Of a stretch of 64,000 nt of DNA, positions 52,916-60,829 are shown one piece after another. Source of the stretch: Lachnospiraceae bacterium (GTDB lineage Bacteria > Bacillota > Clostridia > Lachnospirales > Lachnospiraceae); contig JAGBHK010000021.1 in the NCBI GenBank assembly GCA_017935565.1, positions 125,590 to 189,589 of the forward strand, read 5' to 3'. A program made the translations under genes and the position numbers. A model generated the notes under the pieces. It ran no database searches and was not told where the DNA came from. It worked only from the letters and a program-made list of their open reading frames with translations. Numbering within the stretch: position 1 is the stretch's first letter; each line of letters begins with the position of its first letter.

Positions 52916-54064
52916 TTATGCATCTCCTTTCTGTCTATCTTTCGAAAAATCATACATTTCTTTTGCAGAGGTATGTGATATATGTTTTTCCAATTTGTCT
53001 TTGCATGACAAACCATATGCTATCGTTCCAACAATTACTACTCCAAATCCGAAAATTAACGATATAAAATCCTCAAAAGGTTCTGTAGAATATTCAAGTC
53101 CATTAAACATAGCAATACTTACCATTATTGCAATCGGTGTTAGAACAGCCATTATTGATAAAAATGTCAATAGAACCTTTTTCTTATTAATCGGCACAGC
53201 ACCCACGGTTTTTCCAGTTTGACCATTAACCAACATGGTATATGGCTTGTTATCATAACGAATTGTCATAAACCAAGCTGGAAGCATAGCATATCTATTT
53301 CCGTTCACCTTAACTTTAGGCGAAGAATTTGTAATTTCAACTTCAGATGCATTAACAGAACTTATCATCTCTTTGTCAAAAAGGCTCGCACATCTACTTA
53401 CTGCCAAACGACTTAAATCATCTTTTCTAACATCATATGCGTCGGCATAAAAACCAGATAAATATTCTTCCCTAAAATCATAGAGTTCATTTGTATAGAA
53501 TGGTTCCAAACGTTGAGAAGATTCATCATTCATATTTGCGGACGCGTCCACCGTCATATTCGTGAATTCAGCCTCAGCCTCTCTATAGTAATTATGATAA
53601 TATTTACCAGACTTTCCTCTAAGTATTTGATTATCATAATAACTAACATCAAAAAGCCAATACGGAATATATATTCCATTCATTCTTTCAACTTCAAAAT
53701 TCTTTATCTCACTAGGAATAAAAAAGCCTTTACTAAAGCGTTTTTTTATTAAATCAATTGCTTCTTCTTTAGTAACCTCAAAAGGTATTATTTTATCTGG
53801 TTTTTTCATTTTAGAAACTCTATCAAATATTATTGTCGGTTGCCCACAATAAGCACAAAACGTAGAAGTTTCCACACCATTTACTGACAACTCTGCTCCA
53901 CAAGTCGTACAAGAAAAAACATTACACTCTAGTGATTCTTCATTGTTTTTCGCGTTATATTCCTTACTTATCTCAAATAAAGAATTACAATACTTACATT
54001 TCATCTTTTTTGAATGGACATCATATATTAATGCGCCATCACAATTTGTACATTTAATTATCAT
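52916..54064 (-). CDS. Zinc-ribbon membrane protein of unknown function
   Basis: This 382-residue protein starts with two zinc ribbons: CTNCDG with CKYCNS (Cys at 5, 8, 23 and 26), and CTTCGA with CAYCGQ (about 52-72). A conserved-looking middle region (FIPSEIKNFEVERMNGIYIP, WLFDVSYYD, about 118-145) ends at YTMLVNGQTGKTVGAVPI. Two membrane helices follow (about 300-325 and 330-350). This architecture, sometimes labelled TFIIB-type zinc-ribbon protein, is common in Clostridia and has no known function. It heads a pair with the 54-residue membrane protein. Confidence 0.85.
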   Translation of the reverse strand: MIIKCTNCDGALIYDVHSKKMKCKYCNSLFEISKEYNAKNNEESLECNVFSCTTCGAELSVNGVETSTFCAYCGQPTIIFDRVSKMKKPDKIIPFEVTKEEAIDLIKKRFSKGFFIPSEIKNFEVERMNGIYIPYWLFDVSYYDNQILRGKSGKYYHNYYREAEAEFTNMTVDASANMNDESSQRLEPFYTNELYDFREEYLSGFYADAYDVRKDDLSRLAVSRCASLFDKEMISSVNASEVEITNSSPKVKVNGNRYAMLPAWFMTIRYDNKPYTMLVNGQTGKTVGAVPINKKKVLLTFLSIMAVLTPIAIMVSIAMFNGLEYSTEPFEDFISLIFGFGVVIVGTIAYGLSCKDKLEKHISHTSAKEMYDFSKDRQKGDA

Positions 54065-54087
54065 TCTTATAACTCCTCGTAATTATT

Positions 54088-54879
54088 TTATCCCACCAAC
54101 CATTTATGTTTTTCAACACTATATAATGGCACAAATGGTATCAATATAGGTGTTGTCTTAACATATTTTTGGTAATCTTCCATACTTCCATAATTTTTAT
54201 TCTGTCTAATTTCAAGTCTTCTAGCACCGCCAAACATAATGTAAACAATGCAAATATATCCAAATATCGCAGATAACCACTGCCATACACCTTCAAGAAC
54301 ATTCACACCCGAAATGAATACGCCAGTCCAAAACAAAACTTCCCCAAGATAATTAGGACATCTTACAATTTTGTATAATCCAGAATCACAAAAGCGCTTT
54401 GGATTTATCTTTTTTGCCTGCGATTTTTGATAATCAGCCAATGATTCAAGGGCAATACCCAAAGCCATAATTATCACGCCAATTATACAACATGCATCAG
54501 TGCCTTCCCAATTCATAAGTCTAAAAAGTACAGGTGAAACCTGGCATACATAAAGCAATGCACAAGTTACCCAAATTGCACATTTAACAAATATTTTCAT
54601 ATCTTTTCCATCTTTGATTTCAGTTTTCATTGTCTGTCTATATGCTGCGCTTTTTAACTCTCTTAAAAGTAAATATCCTCCAAGTCTGCATCCATACACA
54701 ATAAATAATAAACTTGCTATAATTGTACCTACGGATAAATCGTCAAAAAACATAATCGGCAACGCAATACCAATAGCCGCAATAGAAAAACCATATCCAA
54801 TTGAAATAAAGTAAATATACTTATAAAATCCAATCGAACTAACTAAAAGCGCCAATACAAATAGAATTAGAAACTGCAT
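54088..54879 (-). CDS. DUF1295 / steroid 5-alpha-reductase-like membrane protein
   Basis: This 263-residue protein has about seven membrane helices. Its C-terminal half has CPNYLGEVLFWTGVFISG (about 187-204) and a final PLYSVEKHKW, typical of DUF1295, relatives of isoprenylcysteine methyltransferase and steroid reductases. The substrate is unknown. I prefer the ATG at 54879 (AGAGG eight bases upstream) to a GTG nine bases earlier. The ribosome binding site overlaps the stop of the YczE-like gene. Confidence 0.82.
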   Translation of the reverse strand: MQFLILFVLALLVSSIGFYKYIYFISIGYGFSIAAIGIALPIMFFDDLSVGTIIASLLFIVYGCRLGGYLLLRELKSAAYRQTMKTEIKDGKDMKIFVKCAIWVTCALLYVCQVSPVLFRLMNWEGTDACCIIGVIIMALGIALESLADYQKSQAKKINPKRFCDSGLYKIVRCPNYLGEVLFWTGVFISGVNVLEGVWQWLSAIFGYICIVYIMFGGARRLEIRQNKNYGSMEDYQKYVKTTPILIPFVPLYSVEKHKWLVG

Positions 54880-54884
54880 ACCTT

Positions 54885-55493
54885 TCACCTCTTCATTACT
54901 TTTTCTTTAACAAATTTAACAGTTTGCCCCATAAATAGCACCATAAGAACCGACACTATACCTATTTGTTTGCTAAGTATAAAGCCAATTGCAACAACCG
55001 TAAAATCCACTGCCATTCTAATCCACTTAAACTCAACTTTTGTTAACTTTTTGGAAATCAAAAACGGCATTGCATCATACGGTGCGGTTCCAAGCCCCGT
55101 TGTCATATAGGTAGCTGCTGCAAAAACAAATAATATAATTGCAGGAACCATTACAACAAGGCGTATAGCCATACTACTGAATATATCCCCAAACGATATT
55201 TTTTCACATATCCATGTAAAGAAATCAATGCTGTATCCCACTAACACCATATTAAATATTGTGCCTATACCAATCTGATCCCTCGCCCAAATTATCACAG
55301 GAATAAACATAATTACATTTAACAGAACCTGCCAATTTCCAAGAGACCATCCTATTTTCCCTGCTATTTGAATATTCATATAAGTGAACGGATCATTACC
55401 CAAATTCACATAATTCAAAACAGTCAGCGCTAATCCCATTAGAATCACACTGATAAATGTAATGAATACCATTTTTAAATCTAACTTTTTCAT
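54885..55493 (-). CDS. YczE/YitT-like integral membrane protein
   Basis: This 202-residue protein has five or six membrane helices with LNYVNLGNDPFTYMN (about 27-41), GWSLGNWQV (about 48-56), and MTTGLGTAPYDAMPFLISKK (about 131-150). The two repeated G-x-x-P-[FY] loops mark the YczE/YyaS/YitT family of unknown function. It lies ten bases after the preceding gene and five before the DUF1295 gene, so it is probably in one unit with them. Confidence 0.82.
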   Translation of the reverse strand: MKKLDLKMVFITFISVILMGLALTVLNYVNLGNDPFTYMNIQIAGKIGWSLGNWQVLLNVIMFIPVIIWARDQIGIGTIFNMVLVGYSIDFFTWICEKISFGDIFSSMAIRLVVMVPAIILFVFAAATYMTTGLGTAPYDAMPFLISKKLTKVEFKWIRMAVDFTVVAIGFILSKQIGIVSVLMVLFMGQTVKFVKEKVMKR

Positions 55494-55502
55494 TTTGCAC
55501 CT

Positions 55503-56984
55503 TTATTCTATCAGCTTTTTCTCTCCACCATCCAAAGAATATAATTCAGTATCTTTATCTACATATTCGTATTTTATGGTCATATATGCCTTTTTAGAAT
55601 AGTAGTCCATCTCTATATCGCCTTCACTAGACACTTCAGTTGCCTTGTCACCATTTAAATAATAAATAGAACCTGCTTTAATATAACAGCCATCATCAAC
55701 AACTTCAAAACCAGAAAGGCTAGAAAGTTCCATTACTACTGAATCTTTTAAATCTTTATCTACATGATGAAGTTCCATTTTTTCATTCATACTCACATAA
55801 TAAATGTCTTCCCCATCAGGAGTCATAACTGCATTTGATGAATCATCACATAACACTTCAGTTTCTGCATCTTCTTCTACATTTGCATATATTAATTTAT
55901 AATCTTCAGTAATATAAATTATCTTCGTCAAATCCTTGTCTGCACCCAATATAAAAGCGCAATCATCAAGAACATTAACATTTTCATATTTATCAGACAA
56001 ATAGCAACATTTCAAACTACCCGAATCATTGTTAAATAATAACAATGTATCTTTCATTGATTCAACCGTATTATAATTACCATAAAGAATATAGTCCGAA
56101 TTATAATATGAAATATAAACTAATTCATCATCAGATATTTTTTTATTATCTTTTCCATCTACCAAAATATATGTACCATCATTAGTCCCATATACCAACT
56201 CTGTTCCATCTTCATTAAGACCATGAATAGTTAATACAGACTCGGCAATTTCCTCTTTTTTTCCATTATCGTCTATTCGAATGAGATTTGTATTATCTTG
56301 AAGATACAACTCCCTCATACGATATAAATCGCCCATAAAATCTGATTCTTGTAAGGATTCATCTCCAGAAAGACCATATATTAACTTGCCATTATCAGAA
56401 AGATATGTAATAAAGCAATCTTCTACCTTGGTTTCTTTCCCTATTTTGTTTCCAAAATAAGAATCACCATCCACTGTATATGCATATGTTTTACCATTTC
56501 CGGAAATCGCAGCACACTCTACTGCCTCATCAATAACTACTTGCACTTTCTTTCCGTCGTATCTATACAAATGTCCTTCATCATTTGTCATCAAAGCCAC
56601 ATTTGCATGATTTGCAACGGTAACAATATTCATAGCTTTAGATACTTCTTTTATCTGTTTCTTATCCAAAACGTAAATCGTTGAATTATCATTTGAAAAA
56701 TAAATACCAGTATCATTCATATTTCTCATGGCAAGGTAGCAATCACCTTCCATTTCACCAACAAGTCTATCATTCACGTGAACTCTGGTAATATTTTCAT
56801 CCTTGTCATAATATGTAACAATTTCCAGTTTTTTAGTATCGTCATTACGGACAACAAAAAAAATGACAACCGCTACAATAATAGCACCTAAAATGCCTGC
56901 ACCTATTAGAACTTTCTTCTTATTAACCTTTTTCTTACCCTTATTTTCAACATCCTTTTCAATACTTTCATAATAATTATCCAT
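55503..56984 (-). CDS. Membrane-anchored beta-propeller-like protein (DUF5050-like)
   Basis: This 493-residue protein has a Lys-rich cytoplasmic N-terminus, one membrane helix (about 26-47), then about 440 outside residues made of repeated short strands such as NDTGIYFSNDNSTIYVLDKK, YTVDGDSYF and TPDGEDIYYVS. The pattern suggests a propeller of TolB or DUF5050 type. The function is unknown; it might sense or scaffold at the cell surface. I moved the start to the ATG at 56984, seven bases after AGGAGAG; a longer frame has no such site. It is acidic and low in Cys. Confidence 0.8.
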   Translation of the reverse strand: MDNYYESIEKDVENKGKKKVNKKKVLIGAGILGAIIVAVVIFFVVRNDDTKKLEIVTYYDKDENITRVHVNDRLVGEMEGDCYLAMRNMNDTGIYFSNDNSTIYVLDKKQIKEVSKAMNIVTVANHANVALMTNDEGHLYRYDGKKVQVVIDEAVECAAISGNGKTYAYTVDGDSYFGNKIGKETKVEDCFITYLSDNGKLIYGLSGDESLQESDFMGDLYRMRELYLQDNTNLIRIDDNGKKEEIAESVLTIHGLNEDGTELVYGTNDGTYILVDGKDNKKISDDELVYISYYNSDYILYGNYNTVESMKDTLLLFNNDSGSLKCCYLSDKYENVNVLDDCAFILGADKDLTKIIYITEDYKLIYANVEEDAETEVLCDDSSNAVMTPDGEDIYYVSMNEKMELHHVDKDLKDSVVMELSSLSGFEVVDDGCYIKAGSIYYLNGDKATEVSSEGDIEMDYYSKKAYMTIKYEYVDKDTELYSLDGGEKKLIE

Positions 56985-57063
56985 ACTTAAACTCTCCTTT
57001 TGTAAAATATCAGTGATATTATAACTCAAATCAAACAGAAAATAAAGAATTATAATTTTTTTA

Positions 57064-57092
57064 TTGACATCATCGTGATAAAATGTTATTAT
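57064..57092 (+). promoter_or_regulatory. Strong promoter of the structured RNA
   Basis: TTGACA (57064-57069), exactly 17 bases, TATTAT (57087-57092): near-perfect sigma-A consensus, placing the start at about 57099. It lies 80 bases outside the 5' end of the divergent membrane-protein gene. Confidence 0.88.
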
Positions 57093-57098
57093 CTCATC

Positions 57099-57430
57099 AC
57101 ATTGGTAGGATTACATTTCAGAGTCCACCAAGCAATTATTCAGGACCACTCCTAGGAGTTGAGGCCATACGGACAGCCGGGTCCACTGCCGATTGGCAAC
57201 TTTAAGTTGCATTATTGATTGAGTTAAAAGCTCAAATTTTATAAGTTGGTTACTTCATAACCGCAAAATGCATTACGCATACTTGTGAAACGGTCAATAA
57301 GAGTAGTAAAAGTGATTGCTATATAGACTCTGACAATTTTCGAATCCACTAGTTATTTTTATATTATATTTATTTTGTAATATTATGATTTATGTGGCAG
57401 GTTGCGTATTTGTATGCAACCTGCCTTTTT
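57099..57430 (+). ncRNA. Candidate large structured non-coding RNA, class unknown
   Basis: No frame of useful length begins here. The predicted transcript is closed by a long stem: GGATT (57108-57112) with AATCC (57343-57347), and TCAGAGTC (57118-57125) with GACTCTGA (57326-57333). Inside are many hairpins: GGACC/GGTCC (57143/57180) enclosing ACTCC-TA-GGAGT, TGCCGATTGGCA (57187), GCAAC-TTTAA-GTTGC (57196), GAG-TTAAAAG-CTC (57221), and GGTTA-CTTCA-TAACC (57248). A TTCGAATCC near the 3' side looks like a tRNA T-loop. A terminator ends it at 57430. T-box, tmRNA, RNase P, SRP and common riboswitch signatures were not found. The raiA motif and other Clostridial RNA classes remain possible. Confidence 0.72.
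57396..57430 (+). terminator. Terminator of the structured RNA
   Basis: GGCAGGTTGC (57396-57405) pairs perfectly with GCAACCTGCC (57416-57425), followed by five T residues. Confidence 0.92.
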
Positions 57431-57434
57431 GCGC

Positions 57435-57595
57435 GTATAAGCAGAGTCATAAAGTTACTTACTCAGACGCTATGCTTGCATAAGCGGATGAGTAAGTGAC
57501 TTTATGACGAGCAACGCGAACTTGAAATGACATTGTCATTTCAAGTCTGCTTATACTTATTTAAACGCGAACTTGAAATGACAAACTTGAAATGA
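57435..57595. repeat. Nested palindromes and direct repeats upstream of the polyamine operon
   Basis: The outer arm GTATAAGCAGA (57435-57445) pairs with TCTGCTTATAC (57546-57556). Within it GTCATAAAGTTACTTACTCA (57446-57465) pairs with 57489-57508 with one mismatch, and the palindrome ACTTGAAATGACATTGTCAT... spans 57520-57546. CGCGAACTTGAAATGAC occurs at 57515-57531 and 57566-57582, and AACTTGAAATGAC follows once more (57584-57595). This lies between the RNA terminator and the first decarboxylase gene. I see no good promoter in it. Confidence 0.8.
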
Positions 57596-57616
57596 CTCCA
57601 AGAAAGGAACACTGCT

Positions 57617-59074
57617 ATGGCTACTACTTACAAATTAAATCAAAATAACGCACCTATTTACGAGGCTTTAGAGCAATTTAGAAACAGACGTGTTGTACCT
57701 TTTGATGTTCCGGGACACAAACGTGGACGCGGCAATCCAGAATTAACTGAATTTTTAGGACAACAATGTGTTTCTGTGGATGTAAACAGCATGAAACCTT
57801 TAGACAATTTGTGTCACCCAATCTCCGTTATTCGTGAAGCGGAAATGCTTGCAGCTGATGCTTTCGGCGCTGCTCACGCTATCCTCATGGTTGGTGGAAC
57901 TACAAGCGCAGTTCAAAGTATGGTACTCACTGCCTGCAAACGAGGTGATGAAATTATATTGCCAAGAAATGTACATAGAAGCGTTATCAATGCACTTGTA
58001 CTCTGCGGTGCAATCCCTGTTTATGTTAATCCAGAAGTTGACCATAAACTTGGAATCTCGCTTGGTATGAAATTAGAACAAGTTGAAAAAGCTATAAAAG
58101 AACATCCTAATGCTGTAGCCGTACTAGTTAATAATCCTACTTATTACGGTATTTGTTCAGATTTAAAGAGCATAGTTGAACTTGCTCATAAACATAATAT
58201 GCTCTGCCTTGCAGATGAAGCCCACGGCACTCACTTCTACTTCGGCAATAATTTGCCTATTTCTGCTATGGCAGCAGGCGCCGATATGGCTTCTGTTTCA
58301 ATGCATAAAAGTGGCGGCAGCCTTACACAGTCAAGTTTTTTACTTGCAGGTCCAAATGTAAATGAAGGATATGTACGACAGATTATAAACTTAACTCAAA
58401 CTACTTCTGGTAGTTATTTATTAATGAGTAGCCTTGATATTTCAAGACGAAATTTAGCCTTAAAGGGCGATAAAATATTTGACCATGTTAGAAACATTGC
58501 GGAATACGCAAGAAATGAGATAAATCTCATCGGTGGTTACTATGCGTATGGTCCTGAACTTATAAATGGTGATTCAATTTATGACTTCGACCCTATCAAA
58601 CTAAGTATTTACACTTTAGATATCGGACTTGCAGGTATTGAAGTGTACGATATGTTGCGTGATGATTATGATATACAAATAGAATTTGGTGATATTGGAA
58701 ATATACTAGCCTACCTGTCAACAGGTGACCGCATACAGGAGGTTGAAAGACTTGTAAGTGCATTGTCTGAAATAAGAAGACAACACCAACATGACAAGAC
58801 TGGTATGTTATCTCAAGAATATATCCCACCACAGGTTGTAAAAAGTCCACAGGAAGCCTTCTACGCTGATAAAATCAGTCTTCCAATTATGGAAACTGCA
58901 GGAAAAGTGTGTAGTGAATTCGTTATGTGCTACCCTCCTGGAATTCCAATTTTGGCACCTGGAGAGATGATTACCGAAGATATTTTGCAATATATTAAAT
59001 ATGCAAAAGAAAAAGGATGCAGTATGACGGGTCCTGAAGACTCAGAAATCGAATACTTAAATGTCTTGAAATAG
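57617..59074 (+). CDS. speA: Arginine (or lysine/ornithine) decarboxylase, aspartate-aminotransferase fold
   Basis: This 485-residue protein belongs to the Orn/Lys/Arg decarboxylase family without the N-terminal wing domain, like Bacillus SpeA. It has PFDVPGHKRGRG (about 28-39), the PLP loop GGTTSAVQSM, Asp200-x-x-His203 (LADEAHGTHF) and the Schiff-base Lys231 in SMHKSGGSLTQSS. Because an agmatinase-type gene follows in the same operon, arginine to agmatine is the most likely reaction. The substrate cannot be fixed from these motifs alone. AAAGGA precedes the ATG. Confidence 0.88.
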   Translation: MATTYKLNQNNAPIYEALEQFRNRRVVPFDVPGHKRGRGNPELTEFLGQQCVSVDVNSMKPLDNLCHPISVIREAEMLAADAFGAAHAILMVGGTTSAVQSMVLTACKRGDEIILPRNVHRSVINALVLCGAIPVYVNPEVDHKLGISLGMKLEQVEKAIKEHPNAVAVLVNNPTYYGICSDLKSIVELAHKHNMLCLADEAHGTHFYFGNNLPISAMAAGADMASVSMHKSGGSLTQSSFLLAGPNVNEGYVRQIINLTQTTSGSYLLMSSLDISRRNLALKGDKIFDHVRNIAEYARNEINLIGGYYAYGPELINGDSIYDFDPIKLSIYTLDIGLAGIEVYDMLRDDYDIQIEFGDIGNILAYLSTGDRIQEVERLVSALSEIRRQHQHDKTGMLSQEYIPPQVVKSPQEAFYADKISLPIMETAGKVCSEFVMCYPPGIPILAPGEMITEDILQYIKYAKEKGCSMTGPEDSEIEYLNVLK

Positions 59075-59086
59075 GAGGTTAGAGAA

Positions 59087-59938
59087 ATGGATTTATGGTT
59101 TAGTGAAAATCACACACCAGATGTGAAATTAAGTGTCAGAGTTGATAAACAATTATTTTCCAGAGTAAGTGAATATCAAAGAATTGACATATTTGAAACG
59201 CCTGAATTTGGTCGTGTACTTGCTCTTGATGGAAACATTATGCTTACTGAACGAGATGAATTTATTTACAACGAAATGATTGTTCATGTACCAATGTCGG
59301 TACATCCAAACATTAAAAAGGTTTTAGTTATCGGCGCAGGTGATGGCGGCGTTGTAAAAGAACTTACAAGATATAGCCAAATAAAACTCATTGACCTAGT
59401 GGAAATGGATCCAATGGTTGTTGATGCCTGTCGTCAGTATTTACCTGGAAATGCATGCCAGTTAGATGATGAACGTGTGGAGATACATTACGAAAACGCT
59501 TTAAAATTCATGCGTCATTTAGAAGATAAATATGACTTAATAATTGTTGATTCCAACGATCCTTACGGTCCATCTGAAGGTTTATTTACAAAGGAATTTT
59601 ATGGCAATTGTTATAAAGCCCTAAAATCTGATGGCATCATGGTTAATCAGCAAGGCAGTCCTTTTTACAAACAGGATGCCGACGCAATGCAAAGAAGTCA
59701 TAAGCGAATTGCAAACACCTTCCCAATAAGTCGTGTATATCAAGCTCACATTCCTACTTATGCTGCTGGATATTGGTTATTTGGATTTGCAAGTAAAAAA
59801 TACCACCCTGTGGATGATCTTGATGCAACAAGATGGAACGATTTACATTTAAGATGCAAATATTACACAACAAGACTTCATAAAGGTGCGTTTTATTTAC
59901 CTGCATTTTTAGAGGAAATGCTTGAGGAAGTCGAATAG
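59087..59938 (+). CDS. speE: Spermidine synthase-type aminopropyltransferase
   Basis: This 283-residue protein has the two-domain spermidine synthase plan: an N-terminal beta domain (FETPEFGRVLALDGNIMLTE, about 44-63), the dcAdoMet-binding motif VIGAGDGGVVKEL (about 84-96), the acidic VEMDPMVVD, and the gatekeeper segment IVDSNDPYGPSEGLF (about 153-167). It transfers an aminopropyl group to a polyamine. The operon contains no AdoMet decarboxylase (speD), which would supply the donor, yet it does hold the two genes of the AdoMet-free route. AGGAGG lies eight bases upstream. It starts 12 bases after the decarboxylase. Confidence 0.9.
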   Translation: MDLWFSENHTPDVKLSVRVDKQLFSRVSEYQRIDIFETPEFGRVLALDGNIMLTERDEFIYNEMIVHVPMSVHPNIKKVLVIGAGDGGVVKELTRYSQIKLIDLVEMDPMVVDACRQYLPGNACQLDDERVEIHYENALKFMRHLEDKYDLIIVDSNDPYGPSEGLFTKEFYGNCYKALKSDGIMVNQQGSPFYKQDADAMQRSHKRIANTFPISRVYQAHIPTYAAGYWLFGFASKKYHPVDDLDATRWNDLHLRCKYYTTRLHKGAFYLPAFLEEMLEEVE

Positions 59939-59947
59939 GAGGTTCAT

Positions 59948-60829
59948 ATGTTAGAAAAGAATATTGAAACATTTATTGGTTGTGACAGTGAATATAACGA
60001 AGCATCTCTTGTTATATTTGGAGCACCATTTGACAGTACAACTAGTTACAGACCGGGAACTAGATACGGTTCTTCTGCTATTCGTCACGAAAGTTTTGGT
60101 CTTGAAACTTACAGCCCTTACCAGGACGAAGATTTAACTGATTACAAGATTTTCGACCATGGAGATTTAGAATTATGCTTCGGTTCTTCTTCAATGGCAT
60201 TAAACGATATAAAAGCCACTACTTCAACTATTTTAAAAGATAATAAAATACCTTTATTAATTGGTGGCGAGCACCTTGTTACATTGGGCTCATTTGAAGC
60301 AATTTTTGAGAAATACCCTGATGTGCACATCATTCATTTTGATGCTCATACGGACTTACGAGATGATTATTTAGGCGCAAAACTTAGTCACGCTTGCGTT
60401 ATAAGACGTTGCCACGATTTAGTTGGTGATGGAAAAATTCATCAATTCTGCATCCGAAGCGGTGAACGCGAAGAATTTAAATTTGCGTTAATGCATACAG
60501 ATTTGCACAAATTTAATTTTGATGGTCTTGATGAATCAATTGCAAAAATAAAGGATGCACCTGTATATTTCACAATTGATTTAGATTGCCTTGACCCGTC
60601 TGCATTTCCGGGCACTGGAACACCTGAAGCTGGTGGTGTTACATTTATTGAATTGTTAAATGCAATTGAAAAGGTATGTAAATTAAATATTGTAGGCGCA
60701 GATGTAAACGAATTAAGCCCTATGCTTGATGCAAGTGGCGCTAGTACTGCTCTTGCCTGCAAAGTTGTGAGAGAATTAATGTTAGCAATATTAAAAAACA
60801 AGAATAACGGAGGAAATAACAATGAGTAG
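59948..60829 (+). CDS. speB: Agmatinase-type ureohydrolase
   Basis: This 293-residue protein has the three Mn-binding motifs of the arginase/agmatinase family: GGEHLVTLG (about 100-108), HFDAHTDLRDDY (about 127-138) and FTIDLDCLDPSAFPGTGTPE (about 203-222). Agmatinases release urea from agmatine to give putrescine; relatives act on aminopropylagmatine to give spermidine. The substrate loop SHACVIRRC and the operon context fit either. It starts ten bases after speE with AGGAGG, and its end overlaps the next gene by eight bases. Confidence 0.91.
   Translation: MLEKNIETFIGCDSEYNEASLVIFGAPFDSTTSYRPGTRYGSSAIRHESFGLETYSPYQDEDLTDYKIFDHGDLELCFGSSSMALNDIKATTSTILKDNKIPLLIGGEHLVTLGSFEAIFEKYPDVHIIHFDAHTDLRDDYLGAKLSHACVIRRCHDLVGDGKIHQFCIRSGEREEFKFALMHTDLHKFNFDGLDESIAKIKDAPVYFTIDLDCLDPSAFPGTGTPEAGGVTFIELLNAIEKVCKLNIVGADVNELSPMLDASGASTALACKVVRELMLAILKNKNNGGNNNE

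Larger units (their letters stand above)
56985..57616. other. Intergenic region ahead of the polyamine operon
   Basis: The 632 bases hold, in order, the divergent leader of the membrane-protein gene, the promoter, body and terminator of the structured RNA, and the palindrome/repeat block. The promoter that drives the decarboxylase gene is not obvious; read-through past the RNA terminator or a non-consensus promoter is possible. Confidence 0.6.

Noticed and set aside
57099-57430. T-box leader, tmRNA, RNase P RNA, SRP RNA or cobalamin riboswitch
   Set aside because: No AGGGTGG-x-ACCGCG T-box sequence, no tag-peptide frame or CCA end, no RNase P or SRP core signatures. The CCACTGCC stretch resembles a B12 box only by chance, and the other conserved cobalamin elements are missing.
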